Source of the DNA: Mycobacterium paraterrae
GTDB lineage: Bacteria > Actinomycetota > Actinomycetes > Mycobacteriales > Mycobacteriaceae
Reading direction: 5' to 3'
Length of the DNA stretch: 64,000 bases
Assembly (NCBI RefSeq): GCF_022430545.2
Contig: NZ_CP092488.2
Location: 2,728,001-2,792,000 of the forward strand
The position numbers and the translations under genes were made by a program. Shown one piece after another: positions 26,068 to 36,590 of this stretch; the stretch's first letter is position 1, and each line of letters opens with the position of its first letter. The notes below the pieces were generated by a model. That model did no database searches. It had not been told where the DNA came from and worked only from the letters and a program-made list of their open reading frames with translations.

Positions 26068-27320
26068 TGAGGTTTGGCCACGACACCTCGACACGGGCGA
26101 CGACCGCCGTGGCACCCGTACTGGCGGCCGCCATCGAACCGGTCATCGATGGCGAGCTGCCAGTACGACTGATCGCCTGGGACGGCAGCGTCGCCGGGCC
26201 CGTGGGTGCGCCCGTCGTCTGGTTGCGCAGCGCAGCCGCCGTGCGCCGAATGCTTTGCAATCCAGGAGAACTGGGTGTAGCGCAGGCCTACGTGTTTGGA
26301 GATCTCGATGTCGACGGGGATCTGGTCACCGTGCTGGACAGCGTCTGGTCGAGGATCGCCGACGAGCGCTTGAGCCCGCACAAACCGTCCGCGACCGCGC
26401 TGGCACGCCTCGGAGCGATCGCCTTGCGACTCGGGGCTCTCGACGAACTGCTGCCGGCCACCAGTGACGATCCGGTGAAAGTCAGGCACTACTACGACGT
26501 GACGCACGCCTTCCACCAGCTGGTCCTGGATCCGTCGATGTCCTACTCGTGCGGATACTGGGATTCGGCGCAATCCCACGCGACGCTCGGTGACGCGCAG
26601 CGCGAGAAGTTGGACCGCATCTGCCGGAAACTCGGCTTGGATCGACGATCCGACATGTGGCTACTCGACATCGGCTGCGGCTGGGGTGCGCTGAGTCTGC
26701 ACGCCGCCGCGCATTACGACGCACAGGTCGTCGGTATCACGCCGTGCGCCGCGCAGAAGGCCTACATCGACGCTGCGCTCGCAGCGCGGGGATTGGCCGA
26801 CCGGGTTGAGATTCAGGTTCAGGATTACCGCGGCTTCACTGCTGGGCTGTTCGACGCGGCGGCCGCGATCGAGATGGGCGAACACGTTACACTGCAAGAC
26901 TATTCGACTTTTGCCGGCATCTTGCACGACTGTGTCCGGCCCGACGGTCGGGTGCTGATCCAGCAGACCTCCCGACGCGGCGGTCACCGTGGCGGTGGTC
27001 CCTTCATCGAAGCGTTTATCTCGTCCGACCTGCATCTGCGTCCGCTCGGGGAAACGATTGCACTGCTGGAAGACGCCGGTTTGGTCACTCTTTCGGTCGA
27101 CACGATGGTTCGGCACTATGTGCAGACCCTCGATGCTTGGATCGCGAATCTCGAAAATCATTGGGACACCGCGGTGCAACTGGTCGGCGAAGAGACTGTC
27201 CGCGCCTGGCGTCTCTATCTGGCCGGCGGGCGAATGGCCTTCGCGTACGGCCGGGCGGGGGTCGACCAGATTTTGATGCGGCGACCACCCGCGATGATCG
27301 GCAGCGACGCGTGGCGGTGA
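26067..27320 (+). CDS. cyclopropane-fatty-acid synthase family methyltransferase
   Basis: A 417-residue SAM-dependent methyltransferase of the cyclopropane synthase family. An N-terminal 100-residue region resembles that of UfaA1 (AYVFGDLDVDGDLVTVL), followed by VRHYYDVTHAFHQLVLDPSM, the SAM loop LLDIGCGWGALSLHAA and EMGEHVTLQDYSTFA. GTG overlaps the mpt70 stop by one base, so the two are translationally coupled and this enzyme should be induced with MPT70 by SigK. A second lipid-modifying enzyme beside ufaA1 in the SigK locus suggests envelope lipid remodelling as part of the response. Confidence 0.9.
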   Translation: MRFGHDTSTRATTAVAPVLAAAIEPVIDGELPVRLIAWDGSVAGPVGAPVVWLRSAAAVRRMLCNPGELGVAQAYVFGDLDVDGDLVTVLDSVWSRIADERLSPHKPSATALARLGAIALRLGALDELLPATSDDPVKVRHYYDVTHAFHQLVLDPSMSYSCGYWDSAQSHATLGDAQREKLDRICRKLGLDRRSDMWLLDIGCGWGALSLHAAAHYDAQVVGITPCAAQKAYIDAALAARGLADRVEIQVQDYRGFTAGLFDAAAAIEMGEHVTLQDYSTFAGILHDCVRPDGRVLIQQTSRRGGHRGGGPFIEAFISSDLHLRPLGETIALLEDAGLVTLSVDTMVRHYVQTLDAWIANLENHWDTAVQLVGEETVRAWRLYLAGGRMAFAYGRAGVDQILMRRPPAMIGSDAWR

Positions 27321-28501
27321 CAGCAACCAAACGCTGGTCCATGCTGGCCATTTCGCTGATCGCGACGCTGGCGGCCAACGTTTTCATCAATGCGATCGCG
27401 TTTTTGATTCCCGCCATGAATGCGCAGCGCGGTATCAGTCTGGCGACGGCGGGCTTGCTCGCGGCGATGCCCAACTTCGGCACCATGGTTACTTTGATCG
27501 GCTGGGGCTACCTGCTGGACGTTACCGGCGAGCGCTTCGTACTCACGACCGGTCTCGCGTTGACGGCGGCCGCCGCCTTGGCCGCATCCGCGACGCAGTC
27601 GATGGCGATGATGGCGGTCTTCCTGTTCCTGGGCGGCATGGCCGCCGCCAGCGCGATCACCGCGAGCGGCCGGCTGGTGACGGGATGGTTTGCGCCGCAA
27701 CAACGCGCACTGGCGATGGGAATCCGCCAGACCGCGCAGCCACTGGGCATCGGGATCGGAGCGGTCGTGCTCCCCGAGCTCGCCTGGCGCGAATACTCTA
27801 CGGCGCTGGTGTTCCCTGCCGCCGCCTGCGTGATCTCGGCAGTCGCTGTTCTTGTGGGCGTGCATGATCCGCCGCGTCCGGCGCGAGCCGATGCCAACGA
27901 ACAGGAACTGGCCAATCCCTATCGACGCACGGGCACGCTGTGGCGGATTCATCTCGGGTCGGCGCTGCTGATGCTTCCGCAACCGGTGGTGCTGACCTTC
28001 ATGCTGGTCTGGGCAACCCGCAGCCACGGCTTCTCTATCGCGTCGGCAGGCGTCCTGATGGGCCTCTCGCAGTTGCTTGGTGCGCTCGCGCGGACCGCAG
28101 CGGGACGCTGGGCAGACCGGATCGGCTCGCGCATGCGACCGCTGCGCGTGATCGCGGTCGCCACCACGGCGGTCTTGATCGTGCTGGCGCTGGCCGACCA
28201 GCAGCACTCGCCAATCGCTCTGTACCCCATGGTCATCGCCCTGGCGATCACCGGCGACAACGGCTTGCCGTTCACCAGTGTCCCCGAGATCGCCGGGCGA
28301 TTCTGGAGCGGTCGAGCGTTGGGCGTCCAAAACACCGTCGAGCGGTTAGTGGTCGCGGTCGCTCCACCGGTGTTCGGGGCGTTCATCACCACGGCCGGCT
28401 ATCCCTCGGCCTTCGCGGTATGTGGTCTCTTCCCGCTGGCGGCGCTGCCGTTTCTTCCCACTGTCGCGCGACGTCGCGAAGCGGCTCCGGCTTTGCTTTA
28501 G
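27317..28501 (+). CDS. major facilitator superfamily transporter
   Basis: A 394-residue membrane protein with about 12 helices. The MFS pattern is visible after helix 2 (GWGYLLDVTGERFVL) and again in the second half (GRWADRIGSRMRPLRV). GTG 27317 overlaps the stop of the preceding methyltransferase as GTGA; GTG 27311 is six bases earlier. It is therefore the third gene of the mpt70 operon. Substrate is unknown; no drug-efflux signature is clear enough to name. Confidence 0.9.
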   Translation: MTATKRWSMLAISLIATLAANVFINAIAFLIPAMNAQRGISLATAGLLAAMPNFGTMVTLIGWGYLLDVTGERFVLTTGLALTAAAALAASATQSMAMMAVFLFLGGMAAASAITASGRLVTGWFAPQQRALAMGIRQTAQPLGIGIGAVVLPELAWREYSTALVFPAAACVISAVAVLVGVHDPPRPARADANEQELANPYRRTGTLWRIHLGSALLMLPQPVVLTFMLVWATRSHGFSIASAGVLMGLSQLLGALARTAAGRWADRIGSRMRPLRVIAVATTAVLIVLALADQQHSPIALYPMVIALAITGDNGLPFTSVPEIAGRFWSGRALGVQNTVERLVVAVAPPVFGAFITTAGYPSAFAVCGLFPLAALPFLPTVARRREAAPALL

Positions 28502-28587
28502 CTGTTTAGCGCGAGGCCCCGCGGGTATTCGGAAGCGTCTCCGCCAAGTCGCGAGCGGGATTTCACTTCGATGACAGGCGAAAAATC

Positions 28588-29082
28588 ATGACCGACAACA
28601 TCGACGCCGAATCCCGTGCAGCGCAACTGCGTTGGGCGCCCGTTCAGATATCCGCGTTGGTGGTTGGGGTCGTATTCCTGCTGGTCGGAATTCTGGGTTT
28701 CATCCCCGGCATCACCACGCATTACGCCATGTTGACGGCCGCCGGTCCGCACTCGGGTGCCGAACTATTTGGGTTGTTCAACGTGTCGATACTGCACAAC
28801 ATCGTGCATCTGGCTTTCGGCGTCGCAGGCTTGGCCCTGAGTCGAAACGCGATGGCGGCGCGGGCGTTTCTGATCATCGGCGGTGCCATCTATGTTGTGC
28901 TTTGGATCTACGGTCTTGTCATCAACCAGAACAAGCCGATCAACTTCGTGCCGGTGAACACGGGCGACAACTGGCTGCATTTTGCGCTCGGCGCCGGGAT
29001 GCTGGCTTTGGGCGTGCTGTTCGGCCGTCCGCAGGCGCTGGCGTCGTCACGGCGTGATGATGTGCGACGGATCGGGACGTAG
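28588..29082 (+). CDS. DUF4383 membrane protein
   Basis: A 164-residue protein with four hydrophobic helices: ISALVVGVVFLLVGILGFI, NIVHLAFGVAGLAL, AFLIIGGAIYVVLWIYGLVI and WLHFALGAGMLALGVLFG. HNIVHLAFG and NWLHF are the conserved blocks of the DUF4383 family. Function is unknown. Its last 36 bp run over the end of the convergent echA2 gene. Confidence 0.87.
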   Translation: MTDNIDAESRAAQLRWAPVQISALVVGVVFLLVGILGFIPGITTHYAMLTAAGPHSGAELFGLFNVSILHNIVHLAFGVAGLALSRNAMAARAFLIIGGAIYVVLWIYGLVINQNKPINFVPVNTGDNWLHFALGAGMLALGVLFGRPQALASSRRDDVRRIGT

Positions 29083-29949
29083 CTCCGGCGGCGCCTGGCT
29101 GTAGTCGCCGAACGGCCCGTCGCGGCCCTCGACGGCGGCCCGAACGCCTTTGCTGGCCGCCGTTTCGACGAAGCCGAGCGCCTCGGGGGTGTTGCGCATC
29201 AGACCGTCGAGGATGCCGCCCAGCGTCTGGGTCGACGCCAGGCCCATGTTCTCGTAGGCCTGGTTGACGATCAACTTCTGAGCCTGCAACTGCGACAACG
29301 GGATCTGTGATAACTCAGCAGCTATCTCGGCAACCCGGGCCTCCAGCCGCTCGAACGGGACCGCTTCGTTGATGAGTTCGACCTCGGCGGCCTGCACACC
29401 GGTCAGCGGACGGCCGGTCAGCGAATGCCATTTCACCTTGGCCAGGCTCAGCCGATAGAGCCACATTCCGGTCAGGTAAGCGCCCCACATCCGGCTGTAC
29501 GGGGTGCCGATCACGGCGTCCTCACTGGCGATCACGATGTCCGCGCACAGCGCGTAATCGCTCGCACCGCCCACGCACCACCCGTGCACCTGCGCGATCA
29601 CCGGCTTCGAGGCCCGCCAGATCGCCATGAACTTTTGCGTCGGACCGGTTTCGCGGGCGGTGACCATGGCGAAATCCTTGCCCGGATCCCAGCGTCCGCC
29701 GGTGTTCATCGCGTCACCCCACTGCTGGAAGCCGCCACCGAAGTCGTAGCCTCCGGAGAACGCCCGCCCGGCTCCGCGTAGCACGATCACTTTGACTGCG
29801 GGGTCGCGTTCGGCCCGCCCGACGGCCGCCTCGATCTCGTCAGGCATCGGCGGAACGATCGTGTTGAGCTGGTCGGGCCGGTTCAGGGTGATGGTCGCGA
29901 CCGACCCGGCCGTGGAGTACAGCAACGTCTCGAAATCTGTTGTCGGCAT
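29047..29949 (-). CDS. echA2: enoyl-CoA hydratase/isomerase family protein EchA2
   Basis: A 300-residue crotonase-fold protein, orthologous by position and length to Rv0456c (304). The start MPTTDFETLLYSTAGSVATI at 29949 fits the family; the open frame upstream is not used. An oxyanion-hole block (LRGAGRAFSGGYDFGGG) and VHGWCVGGASDYALCADIVI are visible. The second catalytic Glu position is occupied by the segment SRMWGAY, so true hydratase activity is uncertain. Start is 98 bp from the divergent P450 start. Confidence 0.9.
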   Translation of the reverse strand: MPTTDFETLLYSTAGSVATITLNRPDQLNTIVPPMPDEIEAAVGRAERDPAVKVIVLRGAGRAFSGGYDFGGGFQQWGDAMNTGGRWDPGKDFAMVTARETGPTQKFMAIWRASKPVIAQVHGWCVGGASDYALCADIVIASEDAVIGTPYSRMWGAYLTGMWLYRLSLAKVKWHSLTGRPLTGVQAAEVELINEAVPFERLEARVAEIAAELSQIPLSQLQAQKLIVNQAYENMGLASTQTLGGILDGLMRNTPEALGFVETAASKGVRAAVEGRDGPFGDYSQAPPELRPDPSHIITP

Positions 29950-30047
29950 GGGCGAAGCGTAGGCCTCGGCAGGTCCCTGCCAGTACGGAATGCGAACCGC
30001 TGGCCACAAAGGTTTTGCGGTCGCTGGGATGGGGGTATGGCGGCCCC

Positions 30048-31418
30048 ATGGCAACTGACACCCCGCATCTCACTGGGCTGCGAGCGTTGGCCGCCCTCGC
30101 CGATCTCGGGTTCGCCTCGATCGCGGCCGGAGTACTGGCTCGCCGCCGCAATGTGGTGCGAGCCCTGGAGCGCATCCAGGCCGACAAACGAGCGGTGACC
30201 CGCATGCACAAGCTGCGTGCTGAATTCGACGGCGGCCCGGTTGAATTGAGGCTTCCCGGCCGCCGCTATGTCGTGATCACCGATCCCGAAGAGGTCGGCC
30301 AGGTCCTCGAAGACTCGCCGAACCCGTTTCATCCCGCCAACATCGAGAAGCGCAAGGCGCTCCAATGGTTCCAGCCACACGGCGTCCTGATCAGCCGAGG
30401 CCCCATCCGCGAACAACGTCGCGCCCTCAACGAGGCCGCGCTGGAAACCGCGTCCGAAATCCATTCATTGGCGGGCGACTTCGTGACAGTGATCCGCGAG
30501 GAGGCCGACCGGCTGTCCTTCGTCGCCGTCAGGCTCGGACACCTGGACTCCACCCACTTCATGGCCGCCTGGTGGCGAATAGTGCGCCGGGTGACACTCG
30601 GCGATAGTGCGGCAGACGACGAGGCGATCACCGACCAGCTGATGCGACTGCGAAAAGCCGGTAACTGGTCATTTCTCGCCATACCGCGCCGCGGTTTGCG
30701 GGAGCGGTTCACCGAGCACCTGTACCGCTACGCCGAGACGCCACAACCTGGGACGCTGCTGCATGCATTGGCGCAAATCCCGGCAGGCGGCGCCCTAGAC
30801 CCGGTGGGCCAGGTGCCGCATTGGTTGTTCGCCTTCGACGCGGTCGGGATGGCGTCGATCAGGGCACTAGCCCTGCTGAGCACGCACCCCGAGCAACTCG
30901 ACCGAGCCTTGAAGGACGCCGCGGACCCCGACGAAGTGCTGCCCCGTACATTCTTGCACGCGTGCATGCTCGAGTCCGTGCGGTTGTGGCCGACGACACC
31001 GACCATTCTGCGCGACACCATCGAGGACACCGAATGGCGTTCCAAAGCCGGACAATTCACTATCTCTGCCGGCGCTGCGGTGATGGTGGCAGTGCCGGCG
31101 TTCCATCGCGACGAGCAATTGCTGCCCTTCGCGCATCAGTTCACTCCGGACATCTGGTTGGATGGCCGGGCCCAGCAGCATCCGGCGCTGGTTCCGTTCA
31201 GCGCCGGCCCGGCTGAGTGTCCGGGACGCAACCTGGTGCTATTCCTTGCCGCGACCACGATGGCGCATCTTCTTTCGTCGCTTCGGCTGGGGATGCGATC
31301 GAGGCCGACGTTGTCGCCGAGCGAGCCGCTGCCGATGACGCTGAACCAGTTGACGATCGATTTCGCGGTCGAGCCGCTGCCAAACGTTGCCGCTGCGGCG
31401 GTGACGGAAAGCGGCTAA
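30048..31418 (+). CDS. cytochrome P450
   Basis: A 456-residue soluble P450. The K-helix ExxR is in LESVRLWP, and the haem-thiolate loop PFSAGPAECPGRNLVLF holds the Cys ligand in F-x2-G-x3-C-x-G. In the I-helix the usual acid-Thr pair is changed: aligned back from HPE the segment reads AFDAVGMAS, with Asp kept but Thr replaced by Ala. ATG 30048 was chosen because upstream codons overlap the echA2 start region. No ferredoxin gene is adjacent. Substrate unknown. Confidence 0.92.
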   Translation: MATDTPHLTGLRALAALADLGFASIAAGVLARRRNVVRALERIQADKRAVTRMHKLRAEFDGGPVELRLPGRRYVVITDPEEVGQVLEDSPNPFHPANIEKRKALQWFQPHGVLISRGPIREQRRALNEAALETASEIHSLAGDFVTVIREEADRLSFVAVRLGHLDSTHFMAAWWRIVRRVTLGDSAADDEAITDQLMRLRKAGNWSFLAIPRRGLRERFTEHLYRYAETPQPGTLLHALAQIPAGGALDPVGQVPHWLFAFDAVGMASIRALALLSTHPEQLDRALKDAADPDEVLPRTFLHACMLESVRLWPTTPTILRDTIEDTEWRSKAGQFTISAGAAVMVAVPAFHRDEQLLPFAHQFTPDIWLDGRAQQHPALVPFSAGPAECPGRNLVLFLAATTMAHLLSSLRLGMRSRPTLSPSEPLPMTLNQLTIDFAVEPLPNVAAAAVTESG

Positions 31419-32059
31419 TTCGGCTCAGGGGGCAGCATCTGGAATCCGGCCAGGACGGTCCCGGTGTCCCGCGCATACACGGTGTTGTCTGGGTCGGTGG
31501 ACTGAACGGTGACCGTCGCTACGTAGGTGGTGCCGTCGAATGGGCCGGCCACCATGAGCGTCTTGATCTTTCGCGCGGGAATCCGGCCCATGCTCGGCGC
31601 GTCGTAGTCGACGAGCTCCGCTTCGTCCCCGCAACGGGTCGTATCGGAGACCTGAAGGCCGGTGGCGCCCAGGCGATCGACGAGGGCCGCACGCTCCTGG
31701 TCGAAGATCGACCTGGTGTCGGCATCGTCGCCCGGGATGGATTCCAGCGTCACGACTGCGGTGGGCATGAAGTCGTCTGCCGTCAAATCCTTGTTGCGCA
31801 TCGTGAATCGGATGATGTCCGAGTCCAGCGTCGACGCGCGCTCCCAGCCGGCCGGTTGCGGAATCTTCAGCTGCGGTTCGCCCGTCGCGCGCGAGTCGAT
31901 GGACGTCAGGGGTGCCGAAACCGACTCGCAGTCAGTCGATTTGCTGATCTGTGCCTGAGGATCTCGGGTCGCGCTGCCCGCGGTCACCTTCGAGCATCCG
32001 GGCACCATCAGCAACGTCACTGCGGCTGCCCCGACTCCCAGCATGTACGGCACGCGCAT
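31415..32059 (-). CDS. LpqN/LpqT-family lipoprotein
   Basis: A 214-residue predicted lipoprotein. The start at 32059 gives a signal peptide with lipobox MVPGC (Cys22). The mature part has the LpqN pattern: PAGWERASTLDSDIIRFTMR, ADDFMPTAVVTLE, the long helix FDQERAALVDRLGAT, and TVTVQSTDPD. Function in the cell envelope is not settled; M. tuberculosis LpqN binds trehalose-lipid transport components, LpqT less defined. Its stop overlaps the P450 stop by 4 bp. Confidence 0.87.
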   Translation of the reverse strand: MRVPYMLGVGAAAVTLLMVPGCSKVTAGSATRDPQAQISKSTDCESVSAPLTSIDSRATGEPQLKIPQPAGWERASTLDSDIIRFTMRNKDLTADDFMPTAVVTLESIPGDDADTRSIFDQERAALVDRLGATGLQVSDTTRCGDEAELVDYDAPSMGRIPARKIKTLMVAGPFDGTTYVATVTVQSTDPDNTVYARDTGTVLAGFQMLPPEPN

Positions 32060-32091
32060 TGCCCTACACCACACCTTCACCGGTTTTGCTG

Positions 32092-34149
32092 TCAAGTGCT
32101 GAGTATCTGCCACAGGAACGAAAACGCCAGCGCCGTTTTGAACGCGCTCTGGGCATTGTCGGCCGCACCGGCGTGACCACCCTCGATGTTCTCGTAGTAC
32201 CAAACCTGGTGGCCGGTCGCCTCCAACGCCGCAGTCATCTTGCGGGCATGCCCGGGGTGCACGCGGTCATCCCGGGTGGACGTCGTAATCAACACCGGCG
32301 GATATTTCACGTCGGCCGAAACATTCTGGTACGGCGAATATTCGGCGATGAATTGCCAGTCGTCGGCGTCGTCAGGATTGCCGTATTCGGCGACCCATGA
32401 TGCGCCCGCCAACAGCAGGTGAAACCGGCGCATGTCCAGCAACGGCACCTGGCACACCAGCGCACCGAACAGCTGCGGGTATTTGGTCAGCATGATGCCC
32501 ATCAACAAACCGCCGTTGCTGCCGCCCTGTGCGCCGAGCTGTGGCACCGTGGTGATGCCACGGTCAACCAGATCCGTTGCCACAGCGGCGAAGTCTTCGT
32601 CAACCAGGTGGCGGTTTTCGCGCATCGCCTGAGTGTGCCATCGCGGACCGTACTCACCCCCGCCCCGGATGTTGGCCAGCACATAGGTGCCGCCCCGGGC
32701 CAACCAGAGCCGGCCCATCACCGGGCTGTAGCTGGGGGTCAGAGAATTCTCGAATCCGCCGTAGCCGTAGAGCAGCGTCGGACCCGGGCCGCCGACTCCG
32801 CCGGGCCGCACGACGAAGTAGGGAATCGCGGTGCCGTCTTTCGACGTGGCGAAATACTGTGCGATGGAGAGATTTTCAGCGTCGAAAAATGCGGGCGCGG
32901 CCTTGACCTGCTCGAGCGGCCCGTGGCCGGTGCCGCGCAGCAGGCGCGACGGACTGTCGAAGCCGCTGGAGTCGAGGAAGAACTCGTCGCCTGTGTCGTC
33001 GGCGGCGACGATCACGCTCTCGGTCGCCGGGGGAATGCCCGCGAGCGGTGCGCGCTCCCAACTGCCCCGTGACGATCGCAAGCGCGGCGAAGCCGGGCGC
33101 AGCGGGTCGTCACGCGAGGGCGGGGTGACTGTTTCGACCCGACTGGCCACGTCGGCCAGCGTGACCAGCAGCAGCCTGTCGCGGGTCCAGGCGTACTGGT
33201 GCAGGCAGGTGTGCGCGTCGGGTTCGAAGATCACGGTCAAATCGCGTGCACCGTCGACAAATTCGTTGTAATTCGTCGCCAGCAACGAGCCGGCAGGGTA
33301 GGTATTTGTGCCGAACTCCCAGTCGGTGCGCGGTTCGATCAAGAGCCACTCACGGTGGATCGAGACGCTGCTGGCATCAGACGGGACATCGATTCGGATC
33401 AGCTCCTCGCCACGCAACTCGTAGCGGTCGCTGTTCCAGAAGTCGGTGGCGCGTGAGATGAAGGTCCGCTCGAAACCCGGTGTCCGGTCGGTCGATCCGC
33501 TTACGCTGATGTCGGTACGGGCACCCTCGAACACCAACTGCGCCTCCGCGAGCGGCGTGCCGCGCCGCCACTTTTTGACGATGCGCGGATAGCCGGAGTC
33601 GGTCAGCGAGTCGGGGCCGAAGTCGGTGCCCACCAGGACGGTGTCGCGGTCGTGCCAGCTGATCTGCGTCTTGGCTTCCGGCAGCTCGAACCCGTCGTCC
33701 ACGAATTGTCGTGTCGTCACGTCGAATTCCCGGACGACGACGGCGTCCGCACCGCCCCGGGAGAGGTTGACCAGGGCACGGTCGAATTCGGGTTCGATGA
33801 CAATGGCGCCCGACCAGACCCAGTTCTCGTCGTCGTCGCGAGCCAGCTGGTCGACGTCGATGAGCACGTCCCATTCGACGTTGTCGCTTCGGTAGCTGTC
33901 GAGCGTGGTGCGCTGCCATAGCCCGCGGGGGTTGGTGGCGTCGCGCCAGAAGTTGTACAGGTAGTCGCCGCGGCGGCGGACGTACGGGATGCGGGCGTCG
34001 GTGTCGAGCACTTCGAGCGCCTCGGCACGCATCCGCTCGAACTCCTCGCCGCCGAACCGGGCGACCGTCGGATCGTTGCGGTTGCGCACCCAGTTGAGTT
34101 GCTCGTCGCCGAGGACGTCCTCCAGCCACAGATAGGGGTCGTCGTTCAT
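32092..34149 (-). CDS. prolyl oligopeptidase family serine peptidase (S9A)
   Basis: A 685-residue two-domain peptidase, orthologous to Rv0457c (673). The start MNDDPYLWLEDVLGDEQ is conserved; an ATG nine bases upstream is an alternative. Residues 60-410 form the beta-propeller; the alpha/beta-hydrolase domain carries Ser in GGSNGG, Asp in STRDDRVHPGHA and His in EGGHAG, the complete triad. No signal peptide, so it should cut short proline-containing peptides in the cytoplasm. Convergent lipoprotein gene lies downstream; ALDH is divergent upstream. Confidence 0.95.
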   Translation of the reverse strand: MNDDPYLWLEDVLGDEQLNWVRNRNDPTVARFGGEEFERMRAEALEVLDTDARIPYVRRRGDYLYNFWRDATNPRGLWQRTTLDSYRSDNVEWDVLIDVDQLARDDDENWVWSGAIVIEPEFDRALVNLSRGGADAVVVREFDVTTRQFVDDGFELPEAKTQISWHDRDTVLVGTDFGPDSLTDSGYPRIVKKWRRGTPLAEAQLVFEGARTDISVSGSTDRTPGFERTFISRATDFWNSDRYELRGEELIRIDVPSDASSVSIHREWLLIEPRTDWEFGTNTYPAGSLLATNYNEFVDGARDLTVIFEPDAHTCLHQYAWTRDRLLLVTLADVASRVETVTPPSRDDPLRPASPRLRSSRGSWERAPLAGIPPATESVIVAADDTGDEFFLDSSGFDSPSRLLRGTGHGPLEQVKAAPAFFDAENLSIAQYFATSKDGTAIPYFVVRPGGVGGPGPTLLYGYGGFENSLTPSYSPVMGRLWLARGGTYVLANIRGGGEYGPRWHTQAMRENRHLVDEDFAAVATDLVDRGITTVPQLGAQGGSNGGLLMGIMLTKYPQLFGALVCQVPLLDMRRFHLLLAGASWVAEYGNPDDADDWQFIAEYSPYQNVSADVKYPPVLITTSTRDDRVHPGHARKMTAALEATGHQVWYYENIEGGHAGAADNAQSAFKTALAFSFLWQILST

Positions 34150-34268
34150 GACCGCCATTCTGCTTGCCGCCGACAATCAGGGTTCACGCCATGCTGGTGA
34201 CGACGGCCGTCCATGGGCCGTGAGCGGTACTGTGAGGTTTGTCACGCACGACCGAGGAGCTGATGTCG

Positions 34269-35791
<1,523 letters not shown>

Positions 35792-35792
<1 letters not shown>

Positions 35793-36283
35793 TGACCCCG
35801 CGCGTGGTAGTCACGGCCGACGCGGCCGCGCTGCTCGACCAGTTGCGAAAGCAGCACGGCCCGTTGATGTTCCACCAGTCCGGCGGCTGCTGCGACGGGT
35901 CGTCGCCGATGTGCTACCCGCTGGGCGACTTCATCGTCGGTGACCGCGACGTGTTGCTCGGTGTGCTCGACATCGGAGCCGACGGGGTGCCGGTGTGGAT
36001 TTCGGGGCCGCAGTTCGAGGCGTGGAAGCACACCCAGCTCGTGATCGACGTGGTGCCCGGGCGGGGCAGCGGGTTCAGTGTGGAAGCGCCCGAGGGCAAG
36101 CGTTTCCTGTCTCGCGGACGGTCGTTCACCGACAGTGAAAACGCCGAACTCGCCGCAGCTGCCGTCGTCACCGGGGCCGACTACGAACGCGGAGACCGGC
36201 CCCGTGAGCGTGCGCCGGTGGTTGCGGCCGCTGTCGACGTCTGTCCAGTCCCCGCAGGGCGCGCCGCGCCGCTAAAGCCGTAG
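35792..36283 (+). CDS. DUF779 protein (Rv0459-like)
   Basis: A 163-residue protein of the DUF779 family, the same length as Rv0459. The Cys-rich motif QSGGCCDGSSPMCYP near residue 31 and GDRDVLLGVLDI are characteristic. It begins within the stop codon of the ALDH gene. The last 45 residues are disordered and Arg/Pro/Ala-rich. A metal or redox role of the cysteines, supporting the dehydrogenase, is inference. Confidence 0.92.
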
Positions 36284-36299
36284 TCGGCGGCGTCGGCAG

Positions 36300-36305
36300 T
36301 ATCTT
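36300..36305 (+). promoter_or_regulatory. -10 box for leaderless start at 36312
   Basis: TATCTT (TAnnnT) ends six bases before GTG 36312, the distance expected when transcription starts at the first base of the start codon. An identical hexamer at the same distance precedes lprQ. Confidence 0.45.
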
Positions 36306-36311
36306 TGAATC

Positions 36312-36590
36312 GTGATTCCGCTGCCGCGGCCCTGGTTTCTGGCCAGCGCGATGCTGCTCGGCGTCGCGGCCGGACTCCTGGGCGGGACGGCCGCGTTGAC
36401 GGTGGAGCATGCTCGAATGCGTCCCGACATCGCGATCGCCCTGGTGGTGGGATTCCCCAGCGTGGTCGGACTGCTGGTGGTTCTGATGGCCCGACGCCCG
36501 TGGCTGACCGCGTTGGGCGCGTTCATCCTGGCGCTGGCGCCGGGGTGGTTCGGAGTGCTTGCCCTGGTCGAGGTCGTGACGCGTGGCTGA
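36312..36590 (+). CDS. small membrane protein (Rv0460-like)
   Basis: A 92-residue hydrophobic protein with three helices (WFLASAMLLGVAAGLLGG, IAIALVVGFPSVVGLLVVL and LGAFILALAPGWFGVLALV). GTG 36312 is probably leaderless. It overlaps the next gene by 8 bp. Position matches Rv0460; function unknown. Confidence 0.82.
   Translation: MIPLPRPWFLASAMLLGVAAGLLGGTAALTVEHARMRPDIAIALVVGFPSVVGLLVVLMARRPWLTALGAFILALAPGWFGVLALVEVVTRG

Noticed and set aside
28526..28533. CCGAAT on the minus strand upstream of DUF4383
   Set aside because: No TCC-type -35 at 15 bp, and it would point into the MFS gene rather than at a gene start.
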